From: JANNSO01 sp964485395
Lineage (GTDB): Bacteria; Spirochaetota; Spirochaetia; Treponematales; UBA12059
Length of the DNA stretch: 64,000 nt
NCBI GenBank assembly: GCA_964485395.1
Contig: CAZAJF010000004.1
Coordinates: 62,001-126,000 of the forward strand
Reading direction: 5' to 3'
The position numbers and the translations under genes are program-made. The notes under the pieces were generated by a model that did no database searches, was not told the DNA's origin, and saw nothing but the letters and a program-made list of their open reading frames with translations. This document shows positions 62,116-64,000 of the stretch, piece after piece (position 1 is the first letter of the stretch; each line of letters starts with the position of its first letter).

Positions 62116-62730
62116 TCAGGGTTTGGAGTAGTTGAACGACATCCTCTGGATGGGCGACGGTCCCAGGCGCCGGCACGCCTCGCGGTGCGCGGCCGTCGGA
62201 TAGCCTTTGTGCCTGGCGTAACCGTACTCGGGATACAGCCAGTCGTAGCGCTCCATCGCGCGGTCGCGGCATACCTTGGCCACGATGGACGCCGCCATGA
62301 TGGAAGGTTCCGTCGCGTCTCCCCGGACCACGGCGCGCCTGGCGCAGGGAAGGTCGGGAGTACGGTTGCCGTCCACCAGCACGAGATCGGGCCTCACCGA
62401 AAGTCCCTCGAACGCGCGCTGCATGGCCAGCATCGTGGCCCACAGGATATTGAGCTCGTCGATCTCGTCCGGCCACGCCCAGGCCAGCGACCAGGTGGCA
62501 TGTTCCACGATGACGGCGTAGGCTTTTTCCCGCGCCTTGGCGGATAAAGCCTTGGAATCCGCGAGCAGGTCCAGAGGAAACCCCGGCGGCAGAATGACGG
62601 CGGCGGCGCTCACCGGGCCGGCAAGCGGACCGCGCCCGGCTTCGTCGATTCCGCAGATGACGGGATTGATCCCAGGGGTAAACAAGGCAGCGTCCTGGAC
62701 AGTGGACGAACCTGCGGCGATCCTTTTCAT
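62116..62730 (-). CDS. rnhB: Ribonuclease HII
   Basis: 204 residues. It cleaves the RNA strand of RNA-DNA hybrids and excises single ribonucleotides from DNA. Signature ICGIDEAGRGPLAGPV gives the first Asp and Glu; VLVDGNRTP and KVCRDRAMERY give the other two Asp. The ending RRLGPSPIQRMSF is typical. A possible -10 TAAACT lies six bases before the ATG with no ribosome site, though its -35 is poor. Confidence 0.95.
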   Translation of the reverse strand: MKRIAAGSSTVQDAALFTPGINPVICGIDEAGRGPLAGPVSAAAVILPPGFPLDLLADSKALSAKAREKAYAVIVEHATWSLAWAWPDEIDELNILWATMLAMQRAFEGLSVRPDLVLVDGNRTPDLPCARRAVVRGDATEPSIMAASIVAKVCRDRAMERYDWLYPEYGYARHKGYPTAAHREACRRLGPSPIQRMSFNYSKP

Positions 62731-62777
62731 CCCACGAGTTTATCACGGCGCATCCGGCGTGCACAGTGCGATTCCAC

Positions 62778-62806
62778 TTGCGCCTCCCGGCAGGACGGAC
62801 TATTCT
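62778..62806 (+). promoter_or_regulatory. Promoter of the DapF-fold gene, probably leaderless
   Basis: TTGCGC (62778-62783), 17 bases, TATTCT (62801-62806), then six bases to ATG 62813 with no ribosome site. Confidence 0.55.
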
Positions 62807-62812
62807 TGGACT

Positions 62813-63649
62813 ATGGATTTGCCTTTTACGAAACTCCGCGTCGCGGGAGACGCATGGATATTATTGGATCTGAGAAATGCCTCCCTGAAGGACGCGAATT
62901 TTTCCGCGATCGCCCGCGACCTTTGCCATCGGGTAAAAGGAGCGGGCGCCTCGGGGCTCATCGTGCTGGAACAATCGGCGCAAGAACCTATCGCGCGCGC
63001 ATGGTCCCGCGCCGGCATGATTTCACCGCTGCTCCCCACCGCCGCGCTCTGTACCGCCCGCTGGCTTTTCGATACGGGAAACCTTTCAGGCGACGCCATC
63101 CCCATCCGCACGCTTTCCGGCAAGCAGGAGGTTCTCGTCCTGGATTCCAGGATTTTCAGCCTATGCCTGGGAACCCCGGCTGCGGAAAAAATCAAGCGCA
63201 GCCCAGGGAGCTCCTGGTTTTCCGCCGATGCAAGCCTGCAAAAAAATTTCATCGGAAGCTCAAAAGTACAGCTCAACGGTGTGGAGCGCGACGGATTCTC
63301 CAAGGATCCCACCCAGCATACGATCCTTCTGTGGGATGGACCTTTACCCAAAAAAAAGCTTCATGCCATAGGCGGCAAAGGGGATTCCGCGCAAAAACTG
63401 CTCTATGCGGGTATCATTTCAAGGGGCCAGATGGAAGTCCATGCTCCGGGAAGCGATGCCTTGGCCGCCTGCGGAATAGCGTTGGCAGCCGCGCGATCGG
63501 GGGACTTCTGCGAACAGGAGACCAACTGCTCCACGGACGACGGTTTTATACTGGCGTACGCGGCTGCCGACGATTCCGTTTTTGCGGCGGGAAGCGTGTC
63601 GTATTGCCTGCGCGGAGAGTGGTGGTACCAAGATGAGCCTGCGGACTAG
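62813..63649 (+). CDS. Degenerate diaminopimelate epimerase-fold protein
   Basis: 278 residues from ATG 62813, close to the DapF length. The N-terminus FTKLRVAGDAWILLDLR fits FxKMxGxGNDFxxxD, and ALCTARWLFDTGNLSG fits the region after the first catalytic Cys, but the CGNG motif itself is lost (a Leu in its place). The second motif, normally ACGTGA or ACGSGA, reads AACGIALAAA, so that Cys is kept. Two-base epimerisation is therefore unlikely. It may be a binding protein or a new activity. The stop shares CTAG with the convergent GNAT gene. Confidence 0.7.
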   Translation: MDLPFTKLRVAGDAWILLDLRNASLKDANFSAIARDLCHRVKGAGASGLIVLEQSAQEPIARAWSRAGMISPLLPTAALCTARWLFDTGNLSGDAIPIRTLSGKQEVLVLDSRIFSLCLGTPAAEKIKRSPGSSWFSADASLQKNFIGSSKVQLNGVERDGFSKDPTQHTILLWDGPLPKKKLHAIGGKGDSAQKLLYAGIISRGQMEVHAPGSDALAACGIALAAARSGDFCEQETNCSTDDGFILAYAAADDSVFAAGSVSYCLRGEWWYQDEPAD

Positions 63650-64000
63650 CCGAAATAATCCACGCTAAAATCATCCAGAACGGAAAACCCGAGTTTCTCA
63701 TACACGCGTCGGGCCGGAGCATTCGACTTTTTTACGAAGAGGCAGGGACGCTTCCCCGCCTCGAGGATTTTCGATACGAGCGCTCCCACAACGATGGAAG
63801 CGATCCCCAAGCCTCGTTTTTCCGGTTCCACATAAATTCCGCCCAGTTGCTCCCAGGCATAGCCGGTGGCGTTCGTTTGAGCCCGCCCAACGATGTGACC
63901 GCCTAAAACCGCCACGAAAACCCGGTAGCGAGACAAGCTCCGTACCTGCCCGGCCTTGCAGGCGTCATAGTTGAATTGGTGCAAGGGCGTCAATACTTCA
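63646..64000 (-). CDS. GNAT-family acetyltransferase, cut by the window edge
   Basis: The frame is open to the right edge. At least 115 residues, containing motif A as GGIYVEPEKRGLGIASIVV and motif B as FVKKSNAPARRVYEKLGF. The beginning YRVFVAVLGGHIVGRAQTNATG suggests that an N-terminal half precedes it outside the window. TTG 63993 could be an internal start but a truncated gene is likelier. Substrate unknown. Confidence 0.75.
   Translation of the reverse strand, partial: EVLTPLHQFNYDACKAGQVRSLSRYRVFVAVLGGHIVGRAQTNATGYAWEQLGGIYVEPEKRGLGIASIVVGALVSKILEAGKRPCLFVKKSNAPARRVYEKLGFSVLDDFSVDYFG

Noticed and set aside
61673..62764. A 363-codon minus-strand frame
   Set aside because: Its upstream two thirds run inside rnhB in another frame with Arg/Gly-rich noise; only the part from ATG 62095, with its own ribosome site, resembles a protein family.

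Overview
The window looks like part of a draft spirochaete chromosome (Treponema-like or another Spirochaetales genus). This is an inference from gene content: the conserved order flgN-flgK-flgL-fliW-csrA, a DUF2225 protein, a BpuR-like PUR-domain protein, several periplasmic or lipoprotein gene families without recognisable function, and GC-rich coding sequence. A run of ten Ns at 21505-21514 inside dnaK shows it is a scaffold with a gap. No rRNA, tRNA, transposase, prophage or CRISPR array was seen.

Layout. 1-3159: the end of an antitoxin gene with a PIN-domain toxin, a repeat-built beta-helix lipoprotein, and an acetyltransferase coupled to a 35-residue small ORF. 3160-5877: fabF, murB and a MarR regulator. 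5941-13162: a six-gene same-strand cluster (SAM-dependent methyltransferase-like protein, GNAT, substrate-binding protein, a 457-residue protein I cannot assign, Asp/Glu racemase, Cache-HAMP histidine kinase). It is the best candidate here for an undescribed system. 13207-22932 (minus strand): grpE-dnaK-dnaJ-folP-cdaA-ybbR-acpS-DUF2225-truA-DUF4349, which joins chaperones, folate synthesis, c-di-AMP synthesis and lipid carrier activation. 23245-25065: rpoN and hpf. 25107-27822: an endonuclease/exonuclease/phosphatase-family protein and pepF.

28012-33557 is a nitrite and cytochrome c module: a GGDEF diguanylate cyclase, a DUF438-hemerythrin-PAS sensor, ResB and CcsA (cytochrome c maturation system II), and a convergent pentahaem NrfA. 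33639-39129 holds envelope genes: an NlpC/P60-like protein, a small Cys-rich protein, a degenerate metallopeptidase with TPRs, a P-loop/Asp23 fusion and a solute-binding lipoprotein. 39329-49473 holds an 8-kb lipoprotein gene with 20 Ig-like repeats and a seven-repeat FG-GAP propeller, translationally coupled to an outer-membrane-like protein with a transglutaminase-type core and TPRs. 50421-54782 is the late flagellar operon behind a near-consensus sigma-28 promoter. 54800-64000 carries a phosphohexomutase, metH, a repeat-rich spacer, the PUR protein, an NTF2-fold protein, RNase HII, a DapF-fold protein lacking one catalytic Cys, and a partial GNAT.

A pattern seen across the window: several transcription-unit-leading genes have no Shine-Dalgarno sequence and a good -35/-10 pair whose -10 box ends only 6-9 bases before the start codon. 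This suggests leaderless mRNAs. Two convergent gene pairs overlap through a shared CTAG that supplies both stop codons.
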